Shown in pieces: positions 28,847 through 39,301 of a DNA stretch of 64,000 nucleotides. The position numbers and the translations under genes are program-made. Below the pieces are notes generated by a model. It did no database searches and was not told the origin of the DNA. It saw only the letters and a program-made list of their open reading frames with translations. The stretch's first letter is position 1. Each line of letters begins with the position of its first letter. The DNA is from Citrobacter sp. FP75. GTDB lineage: Bacteria > Pseudomonadota > Gammaproteobacteria > Enterobacterales > Enterobacteriaceae. Where the stretch lies: contig NZ_JAFDOE010000003.1 of assembly GCF_018342065.1 (NCBI RefSeq), positions 496,001-560,000 on the forward strand, written 5' to 3'.

Positions 28847-28973
28847 TATACCCTAAATAATTCAAGTTGCAGGAAGGCGGCAAGGGAGTGAATTCCCGGG
28901 AGCGTACATAAGTACGAGACTGGGGTGAACGAGCGCAGTCAACGCATCTGCAACTTGAAGTATGACGGGGATA
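28847..28973. repeat. ERIC (IRU) element, 127 bp
   Basis: The core GTGAATTCCCGGGAGCGTAC, then TAAGTACGAGACTGGGGTGA, corresponds to the ERIC consensus. The ends form an inverted repeat (TTCAAGTTGCAG on the left, CTGCAACTTGAA on the right) and the whole is exactly 127 bp, the standard length. It lies between aqpZ and lysO. Confidence 0.95.
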
Positions 28974-29036
28974 CACACTACTCAATGCAAAGAGGAGAGT
29001 AAAGTTGCAAATAAAAGGAAATAAAGCGGGGGGAAG

Positions 29037-29067
29037 AAAAGACCTGATAAACTATCAGGTCTTTTTT
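29037..29067. terminator. Bidirectional-type terminator after aqpZ
   Basis: AAGACCTGATA, loop AAC, TATCAGGTCTT is a perfect 11-bp stem. On the minus strand, the aqpZ direction, it is followed by a mixed T/C run; on the plus strand by TTTTTG. Confidence 0.82.
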
Positions 29068-29075
29068 GTTATCGA

Positions 29076-29771
29076 TTAATCACGTTTTTCCAGTAGCGTG
29101 CGGTAAATCAGGCCACCGAGGATCCCGCCGATAATCGGCATAACCCAGAACAGCCATAGTTGTTGTAACGCCCAACCACCCTGGAAGAGGGCAACCGCGG
29201 TGCTACGCGCCGGGTTTACGGAAGTGTTAGTGACCGGAATACTGATCAGGTGAATCAGCGTCAGCGCGAGACCAATAGCGATCGGCGCAAAACCTGCCGG
29301 GGCATGTTTATCGGTCGCACCGTGGATCACTAATAAGAAACCTGCGGTCAGTACAATTTCAATAACAATGGCAGAAAGCATGGAATAACCGCCAGGTGAA
29401 TGTTCACCATAGCCGTTTGATGCAAAACCACTGGCTGTTGCGTCAAAGCCTGCTTTACCGCTGGCGATCAAATACAATACCGCTGCCGCGACAATCCCGC
29501 CGATAACCTGGGCAATAACATAGCCAATAACATCTTTGGCCGGGAAACGACCGCCAGCCCATAAGCCGAATGTCACTGCCGGGTTAAAATGGCCCCCTGA
29601 AATATGACCAACGGCGAATGCCATAGTCAATACTGTCAGGCCGAATGCCAGCGCAACACCGGCGAAGCCAATCCCTAACTCCGGGAATGCTGCGGCCAGC
29701 ACGGCACTCCCGCACCCACCAAAAACAAGCCAAAACGTACCGAAGAATTCAGCTGCTAATTTCCTGAACAT
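29076..29771 (-). CDS. aqpZ: Aquaporin Z
   Basis: 231 residues from [15 protein letters not shown] lies five bases before the ATG at 29771; the 17-codon extension upstream is not used by homologues. It has six helices plus the two half-helix NPA motifs ([14 protein letters not shown] and [11 protein letters not shown]). The selectivity-filter arginine follows the second NPA, and the narrow water-specific filter (Phe, His, Thr, Arg) is expected. It carries water across the inner membrane. Confidence 0.96.
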   Translation of the reverse strand: MFRKLAAEFFGTFWLVFGGCGSAVLAAAFPELGIGFAGVALAFGLTVLTMAFAVGHISGGHFNPAVTFGLWAGGRFPAKDVIGYVIAQVIGGIVAAAVLYLIASGKAGFDATASGFASNGYGEHSPGGYSMLSAIVIEIVLTAGFLLVIHGATDKHAPAGFAPIAIGLALTLIHLISIPVTNTSVNPARSTAVALFQGGWALQQLWLFWVMPIIGGILGGLIYRTLLEKRD

Positions 29772-30143
29772 AACCACCTCAATTAAAAGTTCCGGGTTCG
29801 TTTTCCTAATCCGGTATTTCATCGCTAAAAGGGACGATGATTAAAGAGCGTGTATTTTAGAAAAAAATCTCATCCCTTTGCCACTTAAATTAATGAAAAA
29901 ATTTGATTTAAGGCAATATGATGTGAATCCTTTTTGGCGTTCAGGTGAATAAAGCATAGTTCAATTAGCGAAAAGCAAATGGTTGTCCGCTGTAATAATA
30001 TCCGGGGTAAATTTTAAGAAGAATATTCTTACTTTTTTTTAGCGCTTATGATTATGTCTTTGCGCTCTCGGGTGTTCTGCACGCCTGGTTGACGTTATAC
30101 TCCTGATAACTTGAAGGAAAAAGTTAGCATTTCCGGAGGCTAT
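29772..30143. other. Divergent aqpZ/ybjD upstream region with an Rcs-box-like palindrome
   Basis: 372 bp without a gene. It holds both promoters. GAAGAATATTCTTA at 30018-30031 matches the RcsAB box TAAGAATATTCCTA at 12 of 14 positions and is palindromic. A run of eight T follows at 30033. Confidence 0.4.
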
Positions 30144-31802
30144 ATGATTCTCGAACGCGTTGAGATTGTTGGGTTTCGTGGTATTAATCGGCTGTCGTTG
30201 ATGCTGGAGCAGAACAACGTGCTGATTGGGGAGAACGCGTGGGGGAAGTCCAGCCTGTTGGATGCGCTAACCCTGCTGTTGTCGCCGGATTCAGACTTGT
30301 ATCATTTTGACCGCGAAGATTTCTGGTTCCCACCTGGTGATACTCAGGGCCGGGAACATCATCTGCATATTATCCTCACCTTTCGTGAATCTCAGCCGGG
30401 TCGTCATCGGGTACGCCGTTATCGGCCGCTGGAAGCCTGCTGGTCGCCGTGCCACGATGACTATCACCGTATTTTTTATCGGCTGGAAGGCGAGTGTGCG
30501 GATGACGGTAGCGTCCTGACGCTGCGCAGTTTCCTCGATGGCGAAGGCCGTCCGCTAGCGCTCGACAATATTAACGATCTGGCGTGTCATCTCGTGCGTC
30601 TGATGCCGGTGCTGCGGTTGCGTGATGCGCGCTTTATGCGGCGGATCCGTAATGGCACGGTGCCAAATCTGGCGGAAGTCGAAGTGACGGCCCGCCAGCT
30701 GGATTTTCTGGCGCGTGAACTGGCAACCCGGCCACAAAATCTGACTGACGGGCAAATTCGTCAGGGGCTGTCGGCGATGGTACAACTGCTGGAGCACTAC
30801 TTTTCTGAGCAGGGCGCAGGTCAGTCCCGCCATCGCCTGATGCGTCGACGTTCCAATAACGAGCAGCGTAGCTGGCGCTATCTGGACATTATTAACCGTA
30901 TGATTGATAAGCCTGGAGGACGCACGCATCGTGTGATCCTGCTGGGACTGTTCTCGACGCTGTTGCAGGCCAAAGGTACGCTCAGGCTGGACAAAGATGC
31001 GCGTCCGTTGCTACTGGTCGAAGATCCAGAAACGCGTTTGCACCCCATTATGCTGTCGGTCGCCTGGCAGTTGCTGAATCTGTTACCTCTGCAGCGCGTG
31101 GCAACCACTAACTCCGGTGAACTGCTGTCGCTCACCCCCGTGGAACACGTTGTCCGTCTGGTGCGTGAATCTTCCCGTGTTGCCGCCTGGCGACTGGGGC
31201 CGGGAGGTTTGAGTGCGGAAGACGGGCGGCGTATTGCCTTTCATATCCGCTTTAATCGCGCCTCGTCGTTGTTTGCCCGCTGTTGGCTGCTGGTGGAAGG
31301 TGAAACGGAAACCTGGGTTATCAACGAACTGGCCCGTCAGTGCGGGCATCACTTTGACGCCGAAGGGATTAAAGTGATTGAATTTGCCCAGTCTGGCCTT
31401 AAGCCGCTGGTGAAGTTCGCCCGGCGAATGGGAATCGAGTGGCATGTGCTGGTCGACGGTGACGAAGCCGGGAAAAAATATGCGGCAACGGTGCGTGGTT
31501 TGTTGAATAACGACAGAGAGGAAGAGCGCGATCATTTAACCATGTTGCCCGCGCTGGATATGGAACACTTTATGTACCGGCAGGGGTTCTCAGATGTCTT
31601 TCACCGGGTGGCGCAAATCCCGGAAAACGTGCCGATGAATATGCGTAAAATCATCTCGAAGGCGATTCATCGTTCGTCAAAACCTGACCTGGCGATTGAA
31701 GTGGCGATGGAAGCAGGGCGGCGTGGCGTCGATGCCGTTCCCACCCTGCTGCGAAAAATGTTCTCGCGCGTGCTGTGGCTGGCACGCGGACGCGCTGATT
31801 AG
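30144..31802 (+). CDS. ybjD: OLD-family ATP-dependent nuclease-like protein YbjD
   Basis: 552 residues from MILERVEIVGFRGIN, five bases after GGAGG. The N-terminal ABC-type ATPase has Walker A GENAWGKSS and a late LLVEDPETRLHP Walker B. The C-terminal TOPRIM domain shows LLVEGETETWVINEL and LVDGDEAGKK. This is the layout of class 1 OLD nucleases. The role in the cell is unknown; OLD proteins are often tied to phage exclusion. It ends overlapping the convergent ybjX by four bases. Confidence 0.93.
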   Translation: MILERVEIVGFRGINRLSLMLEQNNVLIGENAWGKSSLLDALTLLLSPDSDLYHFDREDFWFPPGDTQGREHHLHIILTFRESQPGRHRVRRYRPLEACWSPCHDDYHRIFYRLEGECADDGSVLTLRSFLDGEGRPLALDNINDLACHLVRLMPVLRLRDARFMRRIRNGTVPNLAEVEVTARQLDFLARELATRPQNLTDGQIRQGLSAMVQLLEHYFSEQGAGQSRHRLMRRRSNNEQRSWRYLDIINRMIDKPGGRTHRVILLGLFSTLLQAKGTLRLDKDARPLLLVEDPETRLHPIMLSVAWQLLNLLPLQRVATTNSGELLSLTPVEHVVRLVRESSRVAAWRLGPGGLSAEDGRRIAFHIRFNRASSLFARCWLLVEGETETWVINELARQCGHHFDAEGIKVIEFAQSGLKPLVKFARRMGIEWHVLVDGDEAGKKYAATVRGLLNNDREEERDHLTMLPALDMEHFMYRQGFSDVFHRVAQIPENVPMNMRKIISKAIHRSSKPDLAIEVAMEAGRRGVDAVPTLLRKMFSRVLWLARGRAD

Positions 31803-32746
31803 TGGCGGAACATCAGCGACAGCTGTGTGTGGATAGTGTCCAGTAACTGATAGCGGCGGCGGTATTCTGCGCGTTTTTTGCTGGCAATATCCGCCTCGCT
31901 TTTTCGCGCCAGCGTGCGCGGAATATGATAGTACCCGTGGCTGTCGCATTCGCCGCCAACCGCTTCCCAAAAAGCATTATAGTCGGAAAGAATAACCTTG
32001 TTTTTATCATGGTAACGCGGGCTGCGAAAGATATGCTGTTCATTACTGACAGCCATAACGTGTTCGATATTCAACTGTTCTGCTAAACGGCAAATGGTTT
32101 CCATCACCATACGTTTCGGGAAAATTCCGTGGCAGGACTTTGTCGCTTTCTGTATTGCCTCGTGAGGGAGTTGTGAATTGCCCTGTACGCCGCCAATAAA
32201 AAGCGTACTTTTCCCATTATATTCGCAGAACGTAAATGTCATTTTAGTCAGGATATCTCCGGCGCCATTCTGCACCATAATGGTGCTTTCTCCTTCTTTA
32301 TCCAGTACCGGGAACATCATCATGGTGACGGTAAATAACTCGCCGTCTTTGCCTTCAATTTGCGCGAGGCGCAGGCCGTCATTACTTAACAACGCGTGAA
32401 ATTCAGCAGGTAAGAAGGCATTGCGAATAACATGATAGTGAAAACGCACGGCATTTAAGCGCATCTCACGATCGAAATTTGCGGCAAGGTAAGGACGGTG
32501 CAGGCGAACCGGCAGACGGGGCTGGCGGGCGAGCAGGTTTTCAAGATCCGGCCATTGAGCCAGTTCACTCATCCATTCCTGGGTGAGGCGGGGTATCAGT
32601 AATGAACGCCAGATAAACTTACGACGAAAACTCCGTTTATCCCAGCATGCTCCGGGTTGTAAATGGCCGGATGCCAGGCCATAAAAAAGGCTAAAACTTG
32701 TTGCTGGTTTGGTAGAAAGAAAAGTGCTTTCAGTTAGTTGACTCAT
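31799..32746 (-). CDS. ybjX: DUF535/VirK-family protein YbjX
   Basis: 315 residues. The family core is visible in RLPVRLHRPYLAANFDREMR, FIGGVQG and the C-terminal ASKKRAEYRRRYQLL. Homologues in Salmonella (YbjX/SomA, VirK) are linked to PhoPQ and envelope stress, but I could not make out a convincing PhoP box upstream. There is no signal peptide. The sequence is more diverged from E. coli than its neighbours. Confidence 0.88.
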   Translation of the reverse strand: MSQLTESTFLSTKPATSFSLFYGLASGHLQPGACWDKRSFRRKFIWRSLLIPRLTQEWMSELAQWPDLENLLARQPRLPVRLHRPYLAANFDREMRLNAVRFHYHVIRNAFLPAEFHALLSNDGLRLAQIEGKDGELFTVTMMMFPVLDKEGESTIMVQNGAGDILTKMTFTFCEYNGKSTLFIGGVQGNSQLPHEAIQKATKSCHGIFPKRMVMETICRLAEQLNIEHVMAVSNEQHIFRSPRYHDKNKVILSDYNAFWEAVGGECDSHGYYHIPRTLARKSEADIASKKRAEYRRRYQLLDTIHTQLSLMFRH

Positions 32747-32906
32747 AATATAAATCCGATTGATACCCTGGTACTAATTTCAGCACAGCGGATCTTAACC
32801 ATTCATCAATAACTCTGTTATTCTTGGCGTTTTTCAACGGCTATTTATTTATCGTTGACGTTTAACACTCCACTCTGGTGGACGTATCGGGGACATTGGG
32901 ACTTTT

Positions 32907-34022
32907 ATGAAGCTCAAGGGAAAAATCAAAAAACGTTATTTTATCTTCGCCGTCATCATCATTGTGGCGATAATTGCACTTTGGCGAACGCTTAATGCGC
33001 CATTACCTCAGTATCAAACATTAATTGTTCGGCCGGGCGATCTTCAGCAAAGCGTGCTGGCAACGGGGAAACTGGATGCGCTGCGCAAAGTTGACGTCGG
33101 GGCGCAGGTGAGCGGGCAGTTAAAAACGCTGTCAGTGGCCATTGGCGATAAAGTCAAAAAAGATCAGTTGCTCGGCGTTATCGATCCTGAACAGGCGCAG
33201 AACCAAATTAAAGAAGTTGAAGCAACGCTGATGGAATTACGCGCCCAACGTATGCAGGCCGAGGCCGAGTGGAAACTGGCGCGGGTGACGCTTTCTCGGC
33301 AACAACAGTTGGCGAAAACGCAGGCGGTTTCGCAGCAGGATCTCGACACGGCAGCAACGCAGCTGGCGGTCAAACAGGCTCAAATCGGCACCATTGATGC
33401 GCAAATTAAGCGTAATCAAGCCTCTCTCGATACGGCAAAAACAAACCTCGATTACACCCGTATTGTAGCGCCGATGGCCGGTGAAGTGACGCAAATTACT
33501 ACCCTGCAGGGGCAAACCGTGATTGCCGCCCAGCAGGCACCGAACATTTTGACGCTGGCGGACATGAGTACCATGCTGGTCAAAGCACAGGTTTCCGAAG
33601 CCGATGTCATTCATCTGCATCCGGGGCAAAAAGCCTGGTTTACCGTGCTGGGCGATCCGCAGACGCGCTATGAGGGTACGCTCAAAGATGTGCTGCCTAC
33701 GCCTGAGAAAGTGAACGACGCGATTTTCTACTATGCCCGCTTCGAAGTTCCGAACCCGAAAGGGATCCTGCGACTGGATATGACTGCGCAGGTACATATC
33801 CAGCTGACGGATGTCAAAAATGTACTGACGATCCCGCTGTCGGCGCTGGGCGATCCTATTGGCAACAATCGCTATAACGTCAGGTTGCTACGAAACGGCG
33901 AAACCCGCGAGCGTGAAGTGTCTATTGGCGCGCGTAACGATACCGATGTGGAGATCGTGAAAGGTCTGGAAGAGGGTGATGAAGTCATCATCAGTGAGGC
34001 GAAACCTGGAGCGGCACAATGA
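32907..34022 (+). CDS. macA: Macrolide/enterotoxin efflux periplasmic adaptor MacA
   Basis: 371 residues. An N-terminal transmembrane anchor ([16 protein letters not shown]) is followed by the membrane-fusion fold: a lipoyl half ([20 protein letters not shown]), a long coiled-coil hairpin (residues about 90-175, [21 protein letters not shown] onwards), then the second lipoyl half and beta-barrel. It joins MacB to TolC. It overlaps macB by four bases. Confidence 0.96.
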   Translation: MKLKGKIKKRYFIFAVIIIVAIIALWRTLNAPLPQYQTLIVRPGDLQQSVLATGKLDALRKVDVGAQVSGQLKTLSVAIGDKVKKDQLLGVIDPEQAQNQIKEVEATLMELRAQRMQAEAEWKLARVTLSRQQQLAKTQAVSQQDLDTAATQLAVKQAQIGTIDAQIKRNQASLDTAKTNLDYTRIVAPMAGEVTQITTLQGQTVIAAQQAPNILTLADMSTMLVKAQVSEADVIHLHPGQKAWFTVLGDPQTRYEGTLKDVLPTPEKVNDAIFYYARFEVPNPKGILRLDMTAQVHIQLTDVKNVLTIPLSALGDPIGNNRYNVRLLRNGETREREVSIGARNDTDVEIVKGLEEGDEVIISEAKPGAAQ

Positions 34023-35965
34023 CGGCATTGCTTGAACTGAGCAATATCCGCCGCAGTTACCCGTCAGGCGAAGGGCAAGTTGAGGTGTTAAAGGACGTAT
34101 CCTTGAGCATCCATGCCGGCGAAATGGTGGCGATTGTCGGGGCGTCTGGCTCGGGGAAATCGACGCTGATGAACATCCTCGGGTGTCTGGATAAGCCTTC
34201 CAGTGGCACGTATCGGGTGGCAGGTCGCGACGTTTCAACGCTCGATAGCGACGCGTTAGCCCAATTGCGGCGCGAGCACTTCGGCTTTATTTTTCAGCGC
34301 TATCATTTGCTCTCGCATTTGACGGCGGCGCAAAACGTTGAGGTACCTGCGGTCTACGCCGGAACCGAACGTAAGCAACGCCTGGCTCGGGCGCAGGAAT
34401 TACTCCAGCGACTGGGACTGGGCGACAGGGTGGACTATCAACCTTCTCAGCTATCCGGTGGGCAGCAGCAGCGCGTCAGTATTGCGCGTGCGCTGATGAA
34501 CGGTGGACAGGTGATTTTAGCCGATGAACCTACCGGTGCGCTGGACAGCCATTCCGGCGAAGAGGTGATGGCGATTCTGCATCAGTTGCGCGATCGCGGG
34601 CATACGGTGATTATTGTCACGCACGACCCGCAGGTTGCGGCGCAGGCCGAGCGGGTGATTGAAATTCGCGATGGCGAGATTGTGCGCAATCCGCCGTCGC
34701 AAACAGCCGCGGGGGGACGCGGTATTGCCGAACCCACGGTGAAGACATCTTCTGGCTGGAGCCAGTTTGTCAGTGGTTTTCGCGAGGCGCTGACCATGGC
34801 CTGGCTGGCAATGGCCGCCAACAAGATGCGTACGCTGCTTACAATGCTGGGCATCATTATTGGTATTGCGTCGGTGGTGTCGATTGTGGTGGTTGGAGAC
34901 GCGGCTAAACAGCTGGTGCTGGCCGATATTCGCGCCATCGGGACGAACACCATCGATATCTATCCCGGTAAAGATTTCGGTGACGATGACCCGCAATACC
35001 AGCAGGCGCTGAAGTATGACGATTTGACGGCAATTCAGAAGCAACCGTGGGTGAGTTCGGTGACGCCTGCGGTGTCGAAGAATTTACGGCTGCGTTATGG
35101 AAATATCGACGTGGCAGCCAGCGCTAACGGCGTGAGTGGGGACTATTTTAACGTCTATGGCATGACGTTCAGTGAAGGCAATACCTTTAACGCCGAGCAG
35201 CTCGCTGGCCGGGCGCAGGTAGTGGTTCTGGACAGCAACACCCGACGCCAGCTGTTCCCTAATAAAGCGAAAGTGGTGGGCGAGGTCGTGCTTGTCGGCA
35301 ATATGCCCGCCACCGTGATTGGCGTGGCGGAAGAGAAGCAGTCGATGTTTGGCAGCAGTAAGATCCTGCGGGTCTGGCTGCCTTACAGCACTATGTCCGG
35401 GCGCATTATGGGACAATCCTGGCTGAACTCCATTACCGTGCGCGTGAAGGACGGGTTCGATAGCACCCTGGCGGAGCAGCAGCTTACCCGGCTGCTGTCG
35501 TTGCGGCATGGCAAAAAAGACTTCTTCACCTGGAATATGGACGGCGTCCTGAAAACCGCTGAAAAAACCACGCGTACCTTACAGCTGTTTCTGACGCTGG
35601 TGGCCGTGATTTCGCTGGTGGTCGGCGGGATTGGCGTGATGAATATCATGCTGGTTTCGGTAACCGAACGAACGCGCGAGATTGGTATTCGTATGGCGGT
35701 TGGCGCACGCGCCAGCGACGTGCTGCAGCAGTTTTTGATTGAAGCGGTGCTGGTGTGTCTGGTTGGCGGGGCGTTAGGTATCAGCTTGTCGATGCTGATT
35801 GCCTTCACTCTACAGCTTTTTCTGCCCGGTTGGGAAATCGGATTCTCACCTTTCGCGCTGTTGACGGCTTTCCTGTGTTCAACGGCGACCGGAATTTTGT
35901 TCGGCTGGCTCCCGGCGCGCAACGCGGCAAGGTTGGATCCGGTTGATGCCCTGGCACGGGAATAA
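34019..35965 (+). CDS. macB: Macrolide export ATPase/permease MacB
   Basis: 648 residues. The N-terminal ATPase has Walker [10 protein letters not shown], signature [15 protein letters not shown] and Walker [15 protein letters not shown]. It is followed by a transmembrane helix ([20 protein letters not shown]), a large periplasmic MacB_PCD domain and an FtsX domain with three more helices ([20 protein letters not shown] onwards). It drives TolC-dependent export of macrolides and heat-stable toxin. Translationally coupled to macA. Confidence 0.96.
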   Translation: MTALLELSNIRRSYPSGEGQVEVLKDVSLSIHAGEMVAIVGASGSGKSTLMNILGCLDKPSSGTYRVAGRDVSTLDSDALAQLRREHFGFIFQRYHLLSHLTAAQNVEVPAVYAGTERKQRLARAQELLQRLGLGDRVDYQPSQLSGGQQQRVSIARALMNGGQVILADEPTGALDSHSGEEVMAILHQLRDRGHTVIIVTHDPQVAAQAERVIEIRDGEIVRNPPSQTAAGGRGIAEPTVKTSSGWSQFVSGFREALTMAWLAMAANKMRTLLTMLGIIIGIASVVSIVVVGDAAKQLVLADIRAIGTNTIDIYPGKDFGDDDPQYQQALKYDDLTAIQKQPWVSSVTPAVSKNLRLRYGNIDVAASANGVSGDYFNVYGMTFSEGNTFNAEQLAGRAQVVVLDSNTRRQLFPNKAKVVGEVVLVGNMPATVIGVAEEKQSMFGSSKILRVWLPYSTMSGRIMGQSWLNSITVRVKDGFDSTLAEQQLTRLLSLRHGKKDFFTWNMDGVLKTAEKTTRTLQLFLTLVAVISLVVGGIGVMNIMLVSVTERTREIGIRMAVGARASDVLQQFLIEAVLVCLVGGALGISLSMLIAFTLQLFLPGWEIGFSPFALLTAFLCSTATGILFGWLPARNAARLDPVDALARE

Positions 35966-35988
35966 CGTGTTGTATTGAAAAAGAAATA

Positions 35989-36017
35989 AAAATGCCAGCT
36001 CGAGGGGCTGGCATTTT
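35989..36017. terminator. Bidirectional terminator between macB and cspD
   Basis: AAAATGCCAGC, loop of seven bases, GCTGGCATTTT is a perfect 11-bp stem with A and T flanks that serve both convergent genes. Confidence 0.85.
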
Positions 36018-36049
36018 GTCTGCGGGATGTACACAATGAAACAGAAGAG

Positions 36050-36274
36050 TTATGCGACAGCTTCTGCTTCAAGCACAGGCACAATAAGACTGGCGTGATT
36101 GCCTTTGGGCCCCTGGTGGACATCAAAATGGACAGATTGTCCGGCTTTTAGTGTTCTGTAACCATCCATCTGAATGGTGGAGTAATGGGCGAAAATATCT
36201 TCGCCACCGCCTTCGGGGCAGATGAAACCGAACCCTTTAGCATTGTTGAACCACTTAACAGTACCCGTTTCCAT
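36050..36274 (-). CDS. cspD: Stationary-phase DNA replication inhibitor CspD
   Basis: 74 residues from METGTVKWFNNAKG. The longer frame upstream is not used; AAGGA lies nine bases before this ATG. RNP1 KGFGFICP and RNP2 DIFAHY are present. CspD is a cold-shock-domain protein that is not cold-induced but accumulates in stationary phase and inhibits replication. It is divergent from clpS, as in E. coli. Confidence 0.95.
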   Translation of the reverse strand: METGTVKWFNNAKGFGFICPEGGGEDIFAHYSTIQMDGYRTLKAGQSVHFDVHQGPKGNHASLIVPVLEAEAVA

Positions 36275-36596
36275 ACTTCGACATCCTTCGTAAATCTTAT
36301 ATAAGTAAGATGGAATGAACCGGTGGCGGAGTGGGGGCTGTTCAAAACCTCGCCAACTCTCGAGTCTACAATTTAGAGAAATCAGGCGGGGCGTCAAGCG
36401 CCAGGCTTGTGGAATCGGATAAAAATGCATCAAAATTTGAAGCAGTTAACGCTATTGTCGGTTATGTGACAGATGTCTCGGATGACACTGATAGATGATA
36501 GTTATCTAATAATTGAGGTAGATTGATTGTGCGCATAGGCTCTTGTCAGCGGCAAGTTATTCTGCCGGTAACCGTAACTGAAGATGACGACTGACA
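36275..36596. other. Divergent cspD/clpS upstream region
   Basis: 322 bp without a gene, containing the cspD and clpS promoters. No further gene or repeat is visible. In E. coli cspD is controlled by growth phase and CRP; I did not find a strong site. Confidence 0.4.
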
Positions 36597-36917
36597 ATGG
36601 GTAAGACGAACGACTGGCTGGATTTCGATCTGCTGGCGGAAGACAAATTGCGCGACGCGCTAAAACCGCCATCTATGTATAAAGTGATATTAGTCAATGA
36701 TGATTACACTCCGATGGAGTTTGTTATTGACGTGTTACAAAAATTCTTTTCTTATGATGTAGAACGTGCAACGCAGCTGATGCTTGCCGTTCACTATCAA
36801 GGTAAGGCTATCTGCGGCGTATTTACCGCTGAGGTGGCTGAGACCAAAGTGGCGATGGTGAACAAATATGCAAGGGAGAACGAGCATCCGTTGCTGTGTA
36901 CGCTGGAAAAAGCCTGA
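36597..36917 (+). CDS. clpS: ClpAP adaptor ClpS
   Basis: 106 residues. The core [23 protein letters not shown] and the [21 protein letters not shown] helix form the N-degron pocket. The disordered N-terminal tail needed for ClpA engagement is present. It delivers N-end-rule substrates to ClpAP. clpA follows after 30 bp. Confidence 0.97.
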   Translation: MGKTNDWLDFDLLAEDKLRDALKPPSMYKVILVNDDYTPMEFVIDVLQKFFSYDVERATQLMLAVHYQGKAICGVFTAEVAETKVAMVNKYARENEHPLLCTLEKA

Positions 36918-36947
36918 ATACAGGCATTAATATTGGGGGAGGTGCCT

Positions 36948-39224
36948 ATGCTCAATCAAGAACTGGAACTCAGTTTAAACATGGCTTTCGCCAGAGCGCG
37001 CGAGCACCGACATGAGTTTATGACCGTCGAGCACTTGTTACTGGCGTTGCTCAGTAACCCATCGGCCCGCGAAGCGCTGGAAGCGTGTTCTGTGGACCTG
37101 GTGGCGCTTCGTCAGGAACTCGAAGCCTTCATTGAACAAACCACTCCCGTATTACCTGAAAGCGAAGAAGAGCGCGACACGCAGCCAACGCTGAGTTTTC
37201 AGCGTGTGCTGCAACGTGCTGTCTTCCATGTTCAGTCCTCGGGGCGTAATGAAGTGACTGGCGCCAATGTGCTGGTTGCCATCTTCAGCGAACAAGAGTC
37301 TCAGGCGGCTTACCTGCTGCGCAAGCACGAAGTCAGTCGTCTGGATGTGGTGAATTTTATTTCACATGGCACGCGCAAAGACGAACCAAGTCAGTCTTCT
37401 GACTCTGGTAATCAGCCAAATAGCGAAGAGCAAGCTGGCGGGGAGGACCGTATGGAGAACTTCACCACTAATCTTAACCAGCTCGCTCGCGTGGGTGGGA
37501 TTGACCCGCTCATTGGCCGAGAAAAAGAGCTGGAGCGAGCCATTCAGGTACTGTGCCGCCGCCGTAAAAACAACCCGCTGCTGGTGGGTGAGTCTGGTGT
37601 CGGTAAAACCGCGATTGCCGAAGGTCTGGCCTGGCGTATTGTCCAGGGCGATGTACCGGAAGTCATGGCCGATTGCACGCTTTACTCACTCGATATCGGC
37701 TCGTTGCTGGCGGGCACCAAATACCGCGGTGATTTTGAAAAACGCTTTAAAGCGCTGCTGAAACAGCTGGAACAGGATACCAACAGCATTCTGTTTATCG
37801 ATGAGATCCACACCATTATCGGTGCGGGTGCGGCATCTGGCGGCCAGGTGGATGCGGCAAACCTGATCAAACCGCTGCTTTCCAGCGGCAAGATCCGCGT
37901 GATTGGCTCAACCACCTATCAGGAATTCAGTAATATTTTCGAGAAAGACCGTGCATTAGCGCGTCGCTTCCAGAAAATCGATATTACGGAACCGTCGGTG
38001 GAAGAGACCGTGCAGATCATCAACGGGCTGAAACCGAAGTACGAAGCACACCATGACGTTCGCTACACCGCAAAAGCCGTGCGTGCAGCGGTGGAGCTGG
38101 CGGTGAAATACATCAACGATCGTCACCTGCCGGACAAAGCGATTGACGTGATCGATGAAGCGGGTGCGCGGGCGCGTCTGATGCCGGTCAGCAAGCGTAA
38201 GAAAACCGTTAACGTGGCGGATATCGAATCCGTTGTGGCTCGCATTGCGCGGATCCCCGAGAAGAGCGTTTCGCAAAGCGATCGCGATACGCTGAAAAAT
38301 CTGGGCAACCGACTGAAAATGCTGGTCTTCGGACAGGATAAAGCCATTGAGGCGCTGACTGAAGCCATCAAAATGAGCCGGGCTGGCCTGGGTCATGAAC
38401 ACAAACCGGTCGGTTCATTCCTGTTTGCCGGCCCGACCGGTGTCGGGAAAACCGAAGTCACGGTGCAGCTGTCCAAAGCGCTGGGCATTGAACTGCTGCG
38501 GTTTGATATGTCCGAGTATATGGAACGCCATACCGTCAGTCGTTTGATTGGTGCGCCTCCAGGATACGTCGGTTATGACCAGGGTGGCTTGCTGACGGAT
38601 GCGGTCATTAAGCATCCGCATGCGGTGCTGTTGCTGGATGAAATTGAAAAAGCGCACCCGGATGTCTTTAACCTGCTGCTGCAGGTGATGGACAACGGTA
38701 CCTTGACCGACAATAACGGGCGCAAAGCGGATTTCCGCAACGTGGTGCTGGTGATGACCACCAACGCCGGGGTGCGTGAAACCGAGCGTAAATCGATTGG
38801 GCTGATTCATCAGGACAACAGTACTGATGCGATGGGCGAAATCAAAAAAGTGTTTACGCCGGAATTCCGTAACCGCCTCGACAACATCATCTGGTTCGAT
38901 CACCTCTCAACCGAGGTTATCCATCAGGTTGTTGATAAATTTATTGTCGAACTGCAGGTGCAGCTGGATCAGAAAGGCGTCTCTCTGGAAGTGAGTCAGG
39001 AAGCCCGTGACTGGCTGGCGGAGAAAGGCTATGACCGTGCAATGGGCGCACGTCCGATGACGCGTGTGGTCCAGGACAACCTGAAAAAACCATTGGCCAA
39101 CGAGCTGCTGTTTGGCTCACTGGTTGATGGCGGACAGGTGACCGTTGCGCTGGATAAAGAGAAAAATGAGCTGACCTATGGCTTCCAGAGTGCGCAAAAG
39201 CACAAGCCAGAAGCTGCACATTAA
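36948..39224 (+). CDS. clpA: ClpP-associated AAA+ unfoldase ClpA
   Basis: 758 residues from [22 protein letters not shown] lies five bases before this ATG. It has an N domain with two Clp repeats, then AAA-1 (Walker A GESGVGKT, Walker [10 protein letters not shown]) and AAA-2 (Walker A GPTGVGKT, Walker [14 protein letters not shown]). The ClpP-docking loop IGLIHQ is near residue 617. An internal methionine in GGEDRMENF corresponds to the E. coli internal start for the shorter form. In E. coli the tRNA gene serW and infA follow; neither follows here. Confidence 0.97.
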   Translation: MLNQELELSLNMAFARAREHRHEFMTVEHLLLALLSNPSAREALEACSVDLVALRQELEAFIEQTTPVLPESEEERDTQPTLSFQRVLQRAVFHVQSSGRNEVTGANVLVAIFSEQESQAAYLLRKHEVSRLDVVNFISHGTRKDEPSQSSDSGNQPNSEEQAGGEDRMENFTTNLNQLARVGGIDPLIGREKELERAIQVLCRRRKNNPLLVGESGVGKTAIAEGLAWRIVQGDVPEVMADCTLYSLDIGSLLAGTKYRGDFEKRFKALLKQLEQDTNSILFIDEIHTIIGAGAASGGQVDAANLIKPLLSSGKIRVIGSTTYQEFSNIFEKDRALARRFQKIDITEPSVEETVQIINGLKPKYEAHHDVRYTAKAVRAAVELAVKYINDRHLPDKAIDVIDEAGARARLMPVSKRKKTVNVADIESVVARIARIPEKSVSQSDRDTLKNLGNRLKMLVFGQDKAIEALTEAIKMSRAGLGHEHKPVGSFLFAGPTGVGKTEVTVQLSKALGIELLRFDMSEYMERHTVSRLIGAPPGYVGYDQGGLLTDAVIKHPHAVLLLDEIEKAHPDVFNLLLQVMDNGTLTDNNGRKADFRNVVLVMTTNAGVRETERKSIGLIHQDNSTDAMGEIKKVFTPEFRNRLDNIIWFDHLSTEVIHQVVDKFIVELQVQLDQKGVSLEVSQEARDWLAEKGYDRAMGARPMTRVVQDNLKKPLANELLFGSLVDGGQVTVALDKEKNELTYGFQSAQKHKPEAAH

Positions 39225-39242
39225 CCTCGTATCACATAACAG

Positions 39243-39268
39243 ACCGGGCGTAATGCCCGGTTTTTTTT
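39243..39268 (+). terminator. Terminator of clpA
   Basis: ACCGGGC, loop GTAAT, GCCCGGT, then eight T, 18 bases after the clpA stop. This is the last recognisable element of the transposed segment. Confidence 0.9.
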
Positions 39269-39301
39269 CGCCTGATGCCAGAGAACAGGTGAATTACAGG
39301 C

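Noticed and set aside
28647-28985. Minus-strand 112-codon frame
   Set aside because: It runs through the ERIC element and the lysO start in another frame.
32747-32906. PhoP box upstream of ybjX/macA
   Set aside because: Only weak GGTTAA-type half sites with wrong spacing were found.
39225-39301. tRNA-Ser (serW) expected after clpA
   Set aside because: No tRNA sequence is present; only the clpA terminator is seen.
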